Shown piece after piece: positions 8,898 through 18,522 of a DNA stretch of 64,000 nt. The stretch is from Streptococcus merionis DSM 19192. Its GTDB lineage: Bacteria > Bacillota > Bacilli > Lactobacillales > Streptococcaceae. Within the stretch, counting starts at the first letter, position 1. Each line of letters begins with the position of its first letter. Location: contig NZ_KB904556.1 in assembly GCF_000380085.1 (NCBI RefSeq), positions 62,001-126,000 on the forward strand, given 5' to 3'. Position numbers and translations under genes: made by a program. Below the pieces are notes generated by a model that saw only the letters and a list, made by a program, of their open reading frames with translations, made no database searches and was not told the origin of the DNA.

Positions 8898-11705
8898 CTA
8901 ACGTTGGCTGAGGATAGCTGTCTCTGTCAAGAGCTGTTCAACTTTTGCTAGATTTTCATCTGAAATTTTGATAAATGGCAGAAGCAGATTGAGTTTAGCG
9001 AGAGACATTTTTCCAAGTCCGCTGTGGATAGCACCTGGGTCTTTTCGGAAGAAGTCTAGGACTGGATCAATGGCATCGATCTTGGCCACCAATTCCTCAT
9101 TGGCCATAATCACCTCCGCTGGCGTATCTGCTGTATAGCGCTCGACATAGTCTTGACTTGGAATATAGCTGATGTCATAGACGCCTGCTGTCACCTCAAA
9201 CTGGCCGCCAGTCTGGCTTTGATTGTTGATTAGGACTGCTTGCCCTTCAGAGCGTGGTAAGTTGACAGCAACAGTCATACCAAATGGGACGGTCAAGCGA
9301 AGTTGGATACGATGATTCTCGTCTGCCTCAATCTGGTAGCTGACCTCGACAGGACCGTAGACACTATCAAAGCAGCCTTCGACCGCATTCAAACGGTAGT
9401 CAAATTCTGGTGCAAAGGTCAGTTTTTGATAACCGTTTTCTTGATGGCGAAGCCCGAGAATGTAGCGGTAAGCCCAGTCCATAATGGCACCAATAGAGTA
9501 GTGGTTGAGCGAGTTCATCCCTTCTGGGTTCATGAGGCCGTCAGGCATGACAGAATTCCAGCGCTCCCAGACGGTTGTTGCGTCCATGTTGACAGCGTAA
9601 AGCCAGCTTGGCAGATCCTCTAGAAGGAAGATCTTGGTGGCCAACTTGTGGTAGCCGTGTTGCGAAAGGACTTGATTGATAAATGGTGTGCCAACAAAAC
9701 CAGTTTTGAGGTGGTCATCGTCTTTTTTTAGACGAGCAACTAAGTCAGTTGCTACACGCTCTAATTGGTCATCTGGAACGAGGTTGAATTGCAGAGCTAA
9801 GGCGTAGGCCGTCTGCGTATCAATCGCCATGCGTCCTGTTTTTGTGATAAATTCGGCGCGAATGGCTGCTAAGATCTGATCAGCCAATTGGCGGTAGCCT
9901 TTAGCGTCCGTATCTTTACCGATCAATTCGGCAGCATTTGCAACAATGGTCGCTGAGTAGTAATAATAAACAGAAGCGATAAAGTCTTCGTCAGTCTTAC
10001 CCGTTGGTAGAGCAGGGTTCTCACCATCTAGAGCTAACCAATCCCCAAATTGAAACTGGCCGATCCAGAGGTTTTCCTTGTCGGTGTGGTTGCCAATCCA
10101 GTCCACCCAAGCCTTCATATTGTCAAAATGCTCACGGAGAATACTAGCGTCCCCGTAGGTCTTGTAGAGAGTCCAAGGGACAACGGTTGTCGCATCGCCC
10201 CAAACAGCAGCTCCGCCACCAGTATCGCCAATTGCTGGCGCATAGTGAGGAACGCGACCGTCGTTAGCTTGCTGCTCGATCGCTACGTCCTTGAGCCATT
10301 TGCGAAAGAAAGCATAACTGTTCATATTAAAGACAGCAGTGCTTGAGAAGACATCGGCATCGCCAGTCCAGCCCAAGCGCTCATCACGCTGTGGACAGTC
10401 GGTCGGAACGTCGAAGAAATTGCTTTTTTGTCCCCAGATGATATTGTCAAAAAGACGATTAACCTTAGCATTTTGCGTACGGATATGACCTGTTTCAGCC
10501 ATGTCGGAGTAAATGACAGCTGCCTTGAAGTCCTCTGCTTGAATCGGTTGCTGATTGCCTTCAACTTTGACATAACGGTAGCCGTAGTAGGTGAAGCTTG
10601 GGCGCACCCATTTTTCCTCACCATCTGAGATGTACTCAAAAGCAGCACGGGCATGGCGGAGGTTATCACGGTAAAAATTGCCTTCTTGGAGAATTTCGCC
10701 CATTTGGAAAGTCAGTTTTGTGCCTTTTGGTTCACGGTTGTAAAATTCTAGGATACCAGCTTGGTTTTGTCCGAAGTCAAGAACAGTTTCACCAGCAGGT
10801 GTTTTAATTATTTTCTGAACATCAAGACGTTCCTGAATGCGAAGCGGTGGGCTGAGACGATCCTGAAGCACAGTCTTATCTTCGTCTAGGACAATAACGG
10901 GCCCCCAACCAGAGATGTCAAGAGTGGCATCCAGGTCCTCTCCGTAGTAAATGCTAGAGGCTGTGACTTGACCAACGGTGGTTTCCCAAGACTCGTCTGT
11001 GACAAAGACCTCCCCGCTACCGTCAGCGTAGGTGATGTGATACTCTGCGATCGCTCGATGTTGATCCCCGTAGATATTAGCCTTTCCACCATCTTCAAAG
11101 CCCATTTTGCCCTTGTACCAACCATCGGCTGTAGAGATCAGAAGTTCGTGCTTCCCTAAACTTAGGGAAGCTGTGATATCGTAAGTCTGCACCTGTACCC
11201 ATTTGTCGTAGGCGGTAAAGCCCGGTGCTAAAAATTCATCACCCACCTTTTGTCCGTCAATAGAAGTCTCGTAAACACCGAGCGCAGCCATGTAAAGGCG
11301 AGCCTTGACGACTTCTTTGTCAATGGTAATGGCAGAGCGAAAAAGCGTATTAGCTAGGGACTTATCTTTATTAGCAATCCAGTTGGCGGTGAATGCTTCA
11401 TGGCATTTACCTGTCTCAAAGAAAGTCTGTCCAGAGATGATCGCGCCGTCTCCTGTCTTGAGATTAACGGTGACTTGGTAGCGCGTGCGCGGCAACAAAT
11501 CCAAGTCAAGGTCAAAGGCGTTGGTGTCGTAAGGGATAAAGTCAGATTGGTAAATAGGCTCGCCACTGTCGTTAATTGCGATTACGACCTGTTTTTGCAC
11601 CTCAAGAAAGCTCTCAGCTTCAACTTTAAAACTGATGTGGAGGCTCTGGTATTCAAAGCCGAGAGGTTCGGTGAGGTGGTTAATGCTAATGCTAGAAATA
11701 TTCAT
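8898..11705 (-). CDS. glycoside hydrolase family 78 (alpha-L-rhamnosidase)
   Basis: A 935-residue GH78 enzyme. N-terminal beta-sandwich domains (FQMGEILQEGNFYRDN, YYGYRYVKVEG) precede the alpha/alpha barrel with the family signature VPTDCPQRDERLGWTGDA, which carries catalytic and binding acids. The barrel continues with WERWNS and SLNHYSIGAIMDW; a C-terminal beta-sandwich and an extra helical tail of about 90 residues follow. GH78 enzymes remove terminal L-rhamnose from plant glycosides and pectin fragments. Without a signal peptide it works on imported substrates. The start at 11705 is favoured because AAAGGAG lies just before it; the ATG at 11729 is upstream of that site. Confidence 0.9.
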   Translation of the reverse strand: MNISSISINHLTEPLGFEYQSLHISFKVEAESFLEVQKQVVIAINDSGEPIYQSDFIPYDTNAFDLDLDLLPRTRYQVTVNLKTGDGAIISGQTFFETGKCHEAFTANWIANKDKSLANTLFRSAITIDKEVVKARLYMAALGVYETSIDGQKVGDEFLAPGFTAYDKWVQVQTYDITASLSLGKHELLISTADGWYKGKMGFEDGGKANIYGDQHRAIAEYHITYADGSGEVFVTDESWETTVGQVTASSIYYGEDLDATLDISGWGPVIVLDEDKTVLQDRLSPPLRIQERLDVQKIIKTPAGETVLDFGQNQAGILEFYNREPKGTKLTFQMGEILQEGNFYRDNLRHARAAFEYISDGEEKWVRPSFTYYGYRYVKVEGNQQPIQAEDFKAAVIYSDMAETGHIRTQNAKVNRLFDNIIWGQKSNFFDVPTDCPQRDERLGWTGDADVFSSTAVFNMNSYAFFRKWLKDVAIEQQANDGRVPHYAPAIGDTGGGAAVWGDATTVVPWTLYKTYGDASILREHFDNMKAWVDWIGNHTDKENLWIGQFQFGDWLALDGENPALPTGKTDEDFIASVYYYYSATIVANAAELIGKDTDAKGYRQLADQILAAIRAEFITKTGRMAIDTQTAYALALQFNLVPDDQLERVATDLVARLKKDDDHLKTGFVGTPFINQVLSQHGYHKLATKIFLLEDLPSWLYAVNMDATTVWERWNSVMPDGLMNPEGMNSLNHYSIGAIMDWAYRYILGLRHQENGYQKLTFAPEFDYRLNAVEGCFDSVYGPVEVSYQIEADENHRIQLRLTVPFGMTVAVNLPRSEGQAVLINNQSQTGGQFEVTAGVYDISYIPSQDYVERYTADTPAEVIMANEELVAKIDAIDPVLDFFRKDPGAIHSGLGKMSLAKLNLLLPFIKISDENLAKVEQLLTETAILSQR

Positions 11706-11901
11706 GAAAATCTCCTTTTTGAAAGTCAAATCAAACGATGCGATAGCTGCTTGATTGTCAACTCACTAATAAGCTGAAAATGTGTTTTGACAGTGTCTGG
11801 GTTATAAACGGAGGCTCTGTTTGTTCTAAGTAGGCCAACAGCGCTGAGATAATAAGTTGGTTAATAGCGTCCTATTTTTTACAAATGAGAATCCTATTGA
11901 C

Positions 11902-13605
11902 TTACAACTTAGCCGAGAAATCACCGCAGAAAGGATCAACTGGGCTAATGCCCTTAAACTCAGATTGGCCAGTCAGCTTATCAAGCGTTGCCTTGACAGT
12001 GCTAGGATTGCCCGTATAGCTGTTGACAAAGGTCGAGATGTAAGGCACGTCAAAGAGATGGTAAGGATTAGCAGTAGAAACAAAGACTGTCGGAATATCC
12101 TGCATAAACCACGGCGCGTTAGCAGCCATGAGCTGAATCCAGTTGATGCGCGTGGTTGTTTGGTTGCTGGCTGTTTCCACATTAGCGACATAAAGGGCAA
12201 GGTCAAATTTTTCCTTATGCTCAGCGATGCCCTCTTCAAAAATCTCATGGAAATCAAGCCCTTTTTCACCGTAAAGCGAAACCTCAAATCCTTGCGCTTC
12301 TAAGCCCTCTTTGAAGAGGGCTGTGACTTTGCCCCCTTCTTTAAAGCCGCCGCTGTCAGTATCGCCCAGAACAACTAAGCGAATACGGGGGTATTTCTCA
12401 GGAGTCAGGGGCAGAAGTTGGTCACGGTCTTTCACTAAAGTAACCGCTTGATCAGCAATCTCCGCTGTTAAGGCTAGATGTTCCTCAGGTTTTAGAGTGA
12501 CTTGCTCAGGGAGCGGATAGCTGTAAGCACCCGTCTCGTTAACAAGCCCCTGCGCCAGTTTAGTCGCTAAAATTCGAGTGACGGCTTCATCCAGCCGCTC
12601 AGCTGTAATCTGGCCATTTTCCACCGCTGTGGTCACTGCGGCATAATCCTCATCGATGTTTTTGTTGAACAAAATCATGTCAATCCCAGCGTTGATCGTT
12701 TCAACGAGAAGCTCTGCGCGTGGCAAGATAACATTGTAGCCAATCATAGCTGTTGCATCTGTAATGGCCAAGCCCTCAAAGCCTAAGGTCTGACGCAAAA
12801 GTCCATTGATCAAGAGCGGGGATGCAGAAGCTGGGCGCAAGTCCTTCTCTGCAATGCTAGGTTGAAGCTTGCGCTCCCAAGCTGGCTGGAAGATGTGGCC
12901 AATCATGACACTAGGTATGCCTTGGTCGATCAGCGTTTTGTAAATGTGGCCAAAACTTTCCATCCACTCGTTGGCAGAAAGACTATTGATGGACGATAAC
13001 AAATGCTGGTCGCGCTCATCCACCCCGTCACCAGGAAAATGCTTGATAACTGGGATAATGTGGTTTTCTTCGAAACCTTTTATCTGAGCTTGACTCATGG
13101 CAAGAACACGGTCTTTGTCACTGCCATAGGTCCGTGTATTGGTGATCGGGTTGCGGAAGTTGAGGTCGATATCTACAATTGGCGCAAAGGACATGTTACA
13201 GCCCACTTGGTTGGCTTCATAAGCTGAGATGCGACCGAGTTGGTAAGCAGCGTTTGGATCATCAGTCGCTGCAATCTGGAGCGGGTTTCCAACCCAAGTT
13301 CCCTCAGCGATGATACCGTTGCCGCCAGATTCTAAATTGGCAGCTAAGAAGAGCGGGTACTTGCTGACAGATTGAATTTTCTCAATCTGCTTCCGCAATT
13401 TATCGGCAGGGCCAGGGCGGTACATCATGCCACCTGGCTTGTAGGTCTTAATAAAGTCTGCCAAGTTGACTTGAGGCTCATCCTGCCCGATAACAAAGAA
13501 AAGCTGTCCAACTTTTTCAGCAGTTGTCATGTTTTCAAGAGTGTTTTTTAGAAAATGGATTTGATTGTCTGTTAAGTGATAGGGTTTTTGTCGTAAATTG
13601 ACCAT
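11902..13605 (-). CDS. glycoside hydrolase family 3 (NagZ-like N-acetylhexosaminidase)
   Basis: A 567-residue GH3 protein. The barrel carries VIKHFPGDG and, a few residues on, ERDQHLLSS. A His after an Asp at this loop is the hallmark of the beta-N-acetylhexosaminidase (NagZ-like) branch. The likely nucleophile is Asp in LAITDATAMIGY. A C-terminal alpha/beta domain begins near residue 390. There is no signal peptide. TGGAGG precedes the ATG. It could recycle peptidoglycan sugars or cut plant or host beta-glycosides; its place first in the minus-strand set, facing the AraC regulator, argues for dietary glycosides. That role is inferred. Confidence 0.83.
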   Translation of the reverse strand: MVNLRQKPYHLTDNQIHFLKNTLENMTTAEKVGQLFFVIGQDEPQVNLADFIKTYKPGGMMYRPGPADKLRKQIEKIQSVSKYPLFLAANLESGGNGIIAEGTWVGNPLQIAATDDPNAAYQLGRISAYEANQVGCNMSFAPIVDIDLNFRNPITNTRTYGSDKDRVLAMSQAQIKGFEENHIIPVIKHFPGDGVDERDQHLLSSINSLSANEWMESFGHIYKTLIDQGIPSVMIGHIFQPAWERKLQPSIAEKDLRPASASPLLINGLLRQTLGFEGLAITDATAMIGYNVILPRAELLVETINAGIDMILFNKNIDEDYAAVTTAVENGQITAERLDEAVTRILATKLAQGLVNETGAYSYPLPEQVTLKPEEHLALTAEIADQAVTLVKDRDQLLPLTPEKYPRIRLVVLGDTDSGGFKEGGKVTALFKEGLEAQGFEVSLYGEKGLDFHEIFEEGIAEHKEKFDLALYVANVETASNQTTTRINWIQLMAANAPWFMQDIPTVFVSTANPYHLFDVPYISTFVNSYTGNPSTVKATLDKLTGQSEFKGISPVDPFCGDFSAKL

Positions 13606-13627
13606 AATGACCTCCAGTTTATCGATA

Positions 13628-13655
13628 CTTCTATTTTAAGCCCAAAGAGTGTCAA
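13628..13655 (-). promoter_or_regulatory. candidate promoter of the GH3 gene
   Basis: On the minus strand TTGACA (13650-13655) is followed after 16 bases by TAGAAG (13628-13633), just before the GH3 ribosome-binding site. The gene faces the AraC regulator across about 230 bases, so the regulator probably acts here. Confidence 0.4.
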
Positions 13656-13835
13656 TATCTAGGGCGAAAAAAAAGAGAAGGTGTGTTCATTTCGTAGATG
13701 AAAACTCGCTTTTTACAAAGAATTGCGGTATGATATAAAAGACATGAGAATGATGAGGGTGACAGAACAATAGAAAAGCAGTGGTAGAACACAAGATGGG
13801 AAGAAAATGGCACGATAAGGAGGTTTGGTGACAAA

Positions 13836-14831
13836 ATGACAGAGAATCTAATCGCATTTTTAGAAAAGGATCGTTTGAGTTATGATTGGGAAGAACTCAA
13901 TTCCAAATTTCGAGCGATTCCTGTTCAGTATGTGGGAAAGGAGCCGGTCTACGAGTTTTTTAATACGCTGAGCGATGACCTTTATGTCAATCCCCAGCCC
14001 ATTGCTATTTCGGTCAATCCGATTGACTCTGAGGTTCCTTTTCACATTCACAATTATGTGGAGATGATTGTTGTGCTAAAAGGAACAGCGATGATTGGTA
14101 TGGAGCACGAGCAGTTGGAGCTTTCAGCTGGTGACATCTTGATTGTAGGCACCAATACTATCCACCGCAACCACAAAATCAGCTCAGATGATTTGGTCGT
14201 CAATATTGCCATGAAAAGCACGGCTTTCTCCCTTAATGATCTAGACTTCATGCGTCAGGGATCTGCCACCAACCTCTCTGATATGCTCTTTTTTGCCCCG
14301 TCTGAGGGAGAGACATCTGGAACCTACACTATTTTTAAAACCTCTAATAATGCAAAAATCCAGTCAACAGTGCTAGATATTATCGAGGAGTACTATGACA
14401 GCGATATTCAAAGCAATCAAATTATTCGTCTGGCCTTGCTGACGCTTTTTGCCCGCCTGATTCGCTTGAATAGCTATAGTGGCGGAGAAACTCAAAAGAA
14501 TGCCAAATCGTCAAATACCCTGCTCTCCCTCCTTCTTTATATCGAGAAAAATTACGCCACCGCAACTTTGGAAGAGATGGGACAGGAATTTGGCTTTAAC
14601 CCAAATTATTTATCAACCTATCTCAAAAAGCAAACTGGTCGCTCTTTTATCAAGCTGGTTCACCTTCAGCGCGTCAATGTTGCTGCGGAATTTCTGACTC
14701 TGACCAGTGCTTCAATTGAGAAGATTGCCATTAAAGTCGGCTACGAAAACCCTTCATACTTTTATAAAATCTTCCGTAAAATAGTCGGTATCTCACCAGC
14801 AGATTATCGTAAGAAACATCAAGTGAGGTAA
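13836..14831 (+). CDS. AraC-family regulator with N-terminal cupin
   Basis: A 331-residue regulator. Residues about 60-115 form a cupin (PFHIHNYVEMIVVLKG, LSAGDILIVG) expected to sense a sugar. The C-terminal 100 residues form the double helix-turn-helix of the AraC family, including LEEMGQEFGFNPNYLSTYLK and IAIKVGYENPSYFYKIFRK. It is divergent from the GH3 gene, the usual position for an activator of a glycoside locus. The AAGGAGG sequence lies 11 bases before the ATG, a somewhat long spacing. It is followed after ten bases by the formyl-THF ligase gene, so the two may share a transcript although their functions are unrelated. Confidence 0.9.
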   Translation: MTENLIAFLEKDRLSYDWEELNSKFRAIPVQYVGKEPVYEFFNTLSDDLYVNPQPIAISVNPIDSEVPFHIHNYVEMIVVLKGTAMIGMEHEQLELSAGDILIVGTNTIHRNHKISSDDLVVNIAMKSTAFSLNDLDFMRQGSATNLSDMLFFAPSEGETSGTYTIFKTSNNAKIQSTVLDIIEEYYDSDIQSNQIIRLALLTLFARLIRLNSYSGGETQKNAKSSNTLLSLLLYIEKNYATATLEEMGQEFGFNPNYLSTYLKKQTGRSFIKLVHLQRVNVAAEFLTLTSASIEKIAIKVGYENPSYFYKIFRKIVGISPADYRKKHQVR

Positions 14832-14841
14832 AAGGAGTTTT

Positions 14842-15375
14842 ATGAAAAAAATCTTACGTCAGCAGACCTTGCATCAGCTCAAGGCATTATCACCTGCAGA
14901 AAAACAGCTCAAGGATCATCGCCTGACATCAGCCTTCCTTGCTAGCAAGGTCTATCAGCAGAGCCAAATTTTGGCCCTCTTTTTAGCGATGCCTTTTGAG
15001 TTTGATACATCAGTGATTATCCAGCAGGCTCAGGCAGATGGCAAGCAGGTCTTGGTACCGAAAACTTATGGTCAGGGTCGGATGGATTTTGTCACCTATG
15101 ATCCTGATGCTTTACAAGTATCTAGCTTTGGGGTGCGCGAGCCAATCAGTGACTTGACCGTTGATAAGGAAGTGATTGACTTGATGTTAGTACCAGGTCT
15201 AATCTGGAATAAGGAGGGCTATCGGATTGGTTATGGCGGAGGCTATTATGATCGCTATCTGCTAGATTTCAAGGGGCGGACGATCAGTCTTTGTTATGCA
15301 TTTCAACAGCAAGCATTTGAGGCAGAGCCTCATGATATACCCGTTCAGGAGGTCATCTATGAATCAAACATTTAG
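14842..15375 (+). CDS. 5-formyltetrahydrofolate cyclo-ligase
   Basis: A 177-residue protein of the 5-formyl-THF cyclo-ligase family. It converts 5-formyl-THF to 5,10-methenyl-THF using ATP and so returns folate to the one-carbon pool. The family signature RIGYGGGYYDRYL is present near residue 133, with the basic N-terminal segment KKILRQQTL and the LMLVPGLIWN strand before it. The length is normal for the family. The gene overlaps the following rhomboid gene by 17 bases, an arrangement common in streptococci. Confidence 0.93.
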   Translation: MKKILRQQTLHQLKALSPAEKQLKDHRLTSAFLASKVYQQSQILALFLAMPFEFDTSVIIQQAQADGKQVLVPKTYGQGRMDFVTYDPDALQVSSFGVREPISDLTVDKEVIDLMLVPGLIWNKEGYRIGYGGGYYDRYLLDFKGRTISLCYAFQQQAFEAEPHDIPVQEVIYESNI

Positions 15376-16033
15376 CAGACGCTATCCAGTGACTACAGGA
15401 ATATTGGCCATTACTTGGCTTGTTTTTCTGGCCATGCAGGTCTTACGATTTGGCTGGGCAACCTCTGCCCAAAGTATTTTTGACTTTGGAGGCATGTATG
15501 GCCGTGCCATTGAGCAAGATCCTAGTCAATTGTGGCGCTTGGTCACACCGATCTTTGTTCATATTGGCTGGCAACATATTTTATTGAACAGCCTCTCGAT
15601 CTACTTTTTGGGACAGCAGTTGGAAGGCCTTTTTGGCTCTTTGAAATTTGCTCTCTTTTACCTTTTATCAGGTATCATGGGTAATGCTCTCGGTATGTTT
15701 TTAACGCCTGATACGGTATCAGCAGGAGCCTCAACTTCGATTTTTGGCCTCTTTGCCTCGCTTGCTATGCTCCGCTATATTGCGCGAAGTCCTTATATCA
15801 GAGCACTAGGTCAGAGCTACATGGGCCTTCTGGTCTTTAATTTGATTTTTGGCTTGATTACTCCTGGTATTGGAAATGCAGGGCATATCGGCGGTGCTAT
15901 CGGTGGTGCTCTTGCTGTTGTCTTTATTCCGATTAGGGGTGAAGAAGGGATCTTTTCCTCTGCCAAACGCTATCTGGCTTTGATGGCTTATCTGGTGCTT
16001 CTGATAGGAATGATTTGCTTTCGAATATTTTAA
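15359..16033 (+). CDS. rhomboid-family intramembrane serine protease
   Basis: A 224-residue membrane protein with about seven hydrophobic segments. The rhomboid catalytic pair is visible: Ser125 in AGASTSIFGLF and His176 in GNAGHIGGAIGG. The WRLVTPIFVHIGWQHILLNS segment in the first half is also typical. It cleaves membrane-protein substrates within the bilayer; its targets are unknown. I chose the ATG at 15359 because AGGAGG lies seven bases upstream; the longer frame from 15296 would start inside the previous gene without a ribosome-binding site. Confidence 0.92.
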   Translation: MNQTFSRRYPVTTGILAITWLVFLAMQVLRFGWATSAQSIFDFGGMYGRAIEQDPSQLWRLVTPIFVHIGWQHILLNSLSIYFLGQQLEGLFGSLKFALFYLLSGIMGNALGMFLTPDTVSAGASTSIFGLFASLAMLRYIARSPYIRALGQSYMGLLVFNLIFGLITPGIGNAGHIGGAIGGALAVVFIPIRGEEGIFSSAKRYLALMAYLVLLIGMICFRIF

Positions 16034-16149
16034 TACTTGTATTCACACATCATATTTTCGTTCAGACTTGCTTTTTCTGCTCATCGTTCGCTTTTTCAAA
16101 TAGTATTCTTTCAAAAAATTGCAAAGTATCTATTATTCTTCTTCAAACT

Positions 16150-16191
16150 AAAAAGCCTTAGACCACTAGAAAGGGTGATCTAAGGCTTTTT
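16150..16191. terminator. bidirectional terminator between rhomboid and galU
   Basis: AAAAAGCCTTAGA pairs with TCTAAGGCTTTTT around a 16-base centre. It lies between two convergent genes and has A- and T-runs on both sides. Confidence 0.85.
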
Positions 16192-16199
16192 GAGTAACA

Positions 16200-17123
16200 T
16201 TATTCTGCATCAGATTTAGCTGACTTAGGAGATGCTCCTTCTAATTCTTTTCCGAGTTGGATGATATAACGACGAAGATCACCTGCGACTTGTGGGTGTT
16301 TGAGACCGTATTCAATTGAGGTCTTCATGTAGCCGTACTTATCACCGACATCGTAACGGTTGCCTTCAAATTTGCGGGCAAAGACGCGCTGGGTTTTGTT
16401 GAGAGTATCGATAGCATCTGTTAGCTGAATTTCGTTACCCGCTCCTGGCTTTTGAGTTTCTAAAATATTGAAAATCTCAGGCGTTAGCAGGTAACGACCG
16501 ATGATGGCAAGATCTGAAGGCGCATCTTCAGGATTGGGCTTTTCTACGAAAGTTTCAACAGAGTAAAGACCATGATCCCCTTCACCAATCGGTGCAATCA
16601 CACCGTAGCTTGATACTTCTTCGTGAGGAACTTGCATGACCGCAATCGTTGACGCATGTGTACGGTCAAAATCTTCGATTAATTGTTTCGTCAGCAGATC
16701 GCCCTCACCGTTGATATTCATGAGATCATCGCCCAGCATGACTACGAATGGTTCGTTGCCGACAAAAGCCTTCGCTTGGAGCACCGCGTCTCCTAAGCCA
16801 CGAGGATGACTTTGGCGGATAAAATGAAGGTTGATCGCGGTTGTTTCGTCAACTAATTTTAACAGTTCTGTCTTCTTTTTTTGCTCTAAATTGTATTCTA
16901 ACTCAAAATTGGAGTCGAAGTGATCCTCGATTGAGCGTTTTGATTTACCAGTGACAACTAAGATGTCCTCGATACCAGATTTGAGCGCTTCTTCAACGAT
17001 AAACTGGATTGTCGGTTTATCCACTATCGGAAGCATTTCTTTTGCTAATGCTTTAGTTGCGGGAAGAAAGCGAGTTCCTAGACCCGCAGCAGGGATAACG
17101 GCTTTTCTAACTTTTTTTTGCAT
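16200..17123 (-). CDS. galU: UTP-glucose-1-phosphate uridylyltransferase
   Basis: A 307-residue nucleotidyltransferase that makes UDP-glucose from UTP and glucose-1-phosphate for glycolipid, capsule and teichoic-acid synthesis. The nucleotide-binding signature [20 protein letters not shown] is at residues about 12-31, followed by [12 protein letters not shown] and the LGDDLMN metal-site loop. Length and motifs are standard. It lies 11 bases downstream of gpsA on the same strand, an order common in streptococci, so the two are probably one operon ending at the hairpin at 16150-16191. Confidence 0.96.
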   Translation of the reverse strand: MQKKVRKAVIPAAGLGTRFLPATKALAKEMLPIVDKPTIQFIVEEALKSGIEDILVVTGKSKRSIEDHFDSNFELEYNLEQKKKTELLKLVDETTAINLHFIRQSHPRGLGDAVLQAKAFVGNEPFVVMLGDDLMNINGEGDLLTKQLIEDFDRTHASTIAVMQVPHEEVSSYGVIAPIGEGDHGLYSVETFVEKPNPEDAPSDLAIIGRYLLTPEIFNILETQKPGAGNEIQLTDAIDTLNKTQRVFARKFEGNRYDVGDKYGYMKTSIEYGLKHPQVAGDLRRYIIQLGKELEGASPKSAKSDAE

Positions 17124-17134
17124 AGTATTTTCCT

Positions 17135-18148
17135 CTAAAATTCATCTTCAGTCTTAAGTTGGCCAGTCATAGTGGATAAAATGGCCTCTTTAATGTCCTT
17201 GCCTTCGTAGATGACACTATATATCGCCTGAGTAATTGGCATGTAAACATTGAGTTCTTGGGCTAGTTCGTAAGCGACTTTGGTGGTTGAAATCCCCTCG
17301 ATGACCATGCCCATATTGGCTTCGATATCTTCTAGCTTCTCACCGCGTCCCAGAGCATCACCTGCCCGCCAGTTGCGTGAGTGAATCGAGGTTCCTGTTA
17401 CGATAAGATCACCAACGCCAGACAAGCCGCTGTAAGTCAAGGGATTAGCTCCCATTTTGACACCAAGACGGGTAATCTCAGCTAGACCGCGAGCGATGAT
17501 GGCAGCCTTGGCATTGTCACCATACCCGAGACCGTGAAGAGCACCAGCACCAACAGCGATAATGTTTTTGAGAGCACCAGCTGTTTCGACACCGATGATA
17601 TCTTTATTGGTATAGAGGCGGAAGTAGTGATTGCTAAAGAGGCCTTGGACATACTTAGCAGTCTCTTCGTCTTTTGATGCCGCGGTGATAAGGGTCAAGT
17701 CGCGGACGATCGTTTCTTCCGCATGGCTGGGACCAGACACGACAACGATTTCGCTACGTAAGTCAGCTGGAATTTCTTCTTCGAGGATGGTTGAAAGGCG
17801 TTCATGAGTCTCTGGTTCCAATCCTTTTGACGCATGCATGACGACTACTTTGTGATCTAGAGTTTCAGCCACCTGCTTAGCTACCAGACGAGTCACTTTG
17901 GTTGGGACTACGAAGAGCACCGCATCAACACCGTCTAAGGCTTCTTTGAGATCAGTGGTTGCCTCGATTTTCTCATCTAGTACAATGTCCTTGAAATAGT
18001 GACTATTGGTATGGTTATTGTTAATCTCATCAATCTGAGCCTGCATATGTCCCCAAAGCCGAATCTCATGGCCGTTATCGTTGAGCACCTGTGAGAGAGC
18101 CGTCCCCCACGAACCAGGTCCTAGCACGGCAATTTTTTGTGTTGTCAT
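17135..18148 (-). CDS. gpsA: NAD(P)H-dependent glycerol-3-phosphate dehydrogenase
   Basis: A 337-residue cytosolic enzyme that reduces dihydroxyacetone phosphate to sn-glycerol-3-phosphate for phospholipid synthesis. The N-terminal Rossmann motif [12 protein letters not shown], the substrate-loop [16 protein letters not shown] and the [10 protein letters not shown] segment identify GpsA. I chose the ATG at 18148 because AGGAG lies six bases before it; the ATG at 18154 directly abuts the site. A weak extended -10 (TATGGTAAAAT on the minus strand) lies just upstream. Confidence 0.96.
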   Translation of the reverse strand: MTTQKIAVLGPGSWGTALSQVLNDNGHEIRLWGHMQAQIDEINNNHTNSHYFKDIVLDEKIEATTDLKEALDGVDAVLFVVPTKVTRLVAKQVAETLDHKVVVMHASKGLEPETHERLSTILEEEIPADLRSEIVVVSGPSHAEETIVRDLTLITAASKDEETAKYVQGLFSNHYFRLYTNKDIIGVETAGALKNIIAVGAGALHGLGYGDNAKAAIIARGLAEITRLGVKMGANPLTYSGLSGVGDLIVTGTSIHSRNWRAGDALGRGEKLEDIEANMGMVIEGISTTKVAYELAQELNVYMPITQAIYSVIYEGKDIKEAILSTMTGQLKTEDEF

Positions 18149-18522
18149 AGACATCTCCTGTCGTTAGATATTACTCTCATTTTACCATACTTACAGGAAA
18201 TGTGCATTGAAATAAAGCGTTTGCTAGATTAAGTGTATAAAGAAAAGATTTCTGGAGTTGAATATGTTTTCATTAGACTTTTTCCGAAACATCACTATGT
18301 TATACTAGGAATTATAATTATGAAGTGAGTAACTTCTTATCAGCTATCCGTTTTAAACGTCTTGTCAATATTGAATACTTCTTATGAGCAATTGCGATTG
18401 ATTTTGGTGCTCATAAAAGTGATCTCATTTGTTGTCGTCAATGGGTTGAGAATACGCTGATTCCAAATAGATTGACGATTTTTAGAACTGATGTGAAATT
18501 TATATCTTAAACTCAATTTTAC
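18149..18522. other. AT-rich intergenic stretch with no assignable gene
   Basis: This 374-base gap between gpsA and the histidine kinase contains only short broken reading frames. A 14-codon plus-strand frame (18264-18308) has GGAG upstream but no proven function. Another stretch, about 18395-18510, translates without stops as a tail of a protein I do not recognise. It marks the border of the AT-rich insert. Confidence 0.5.
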
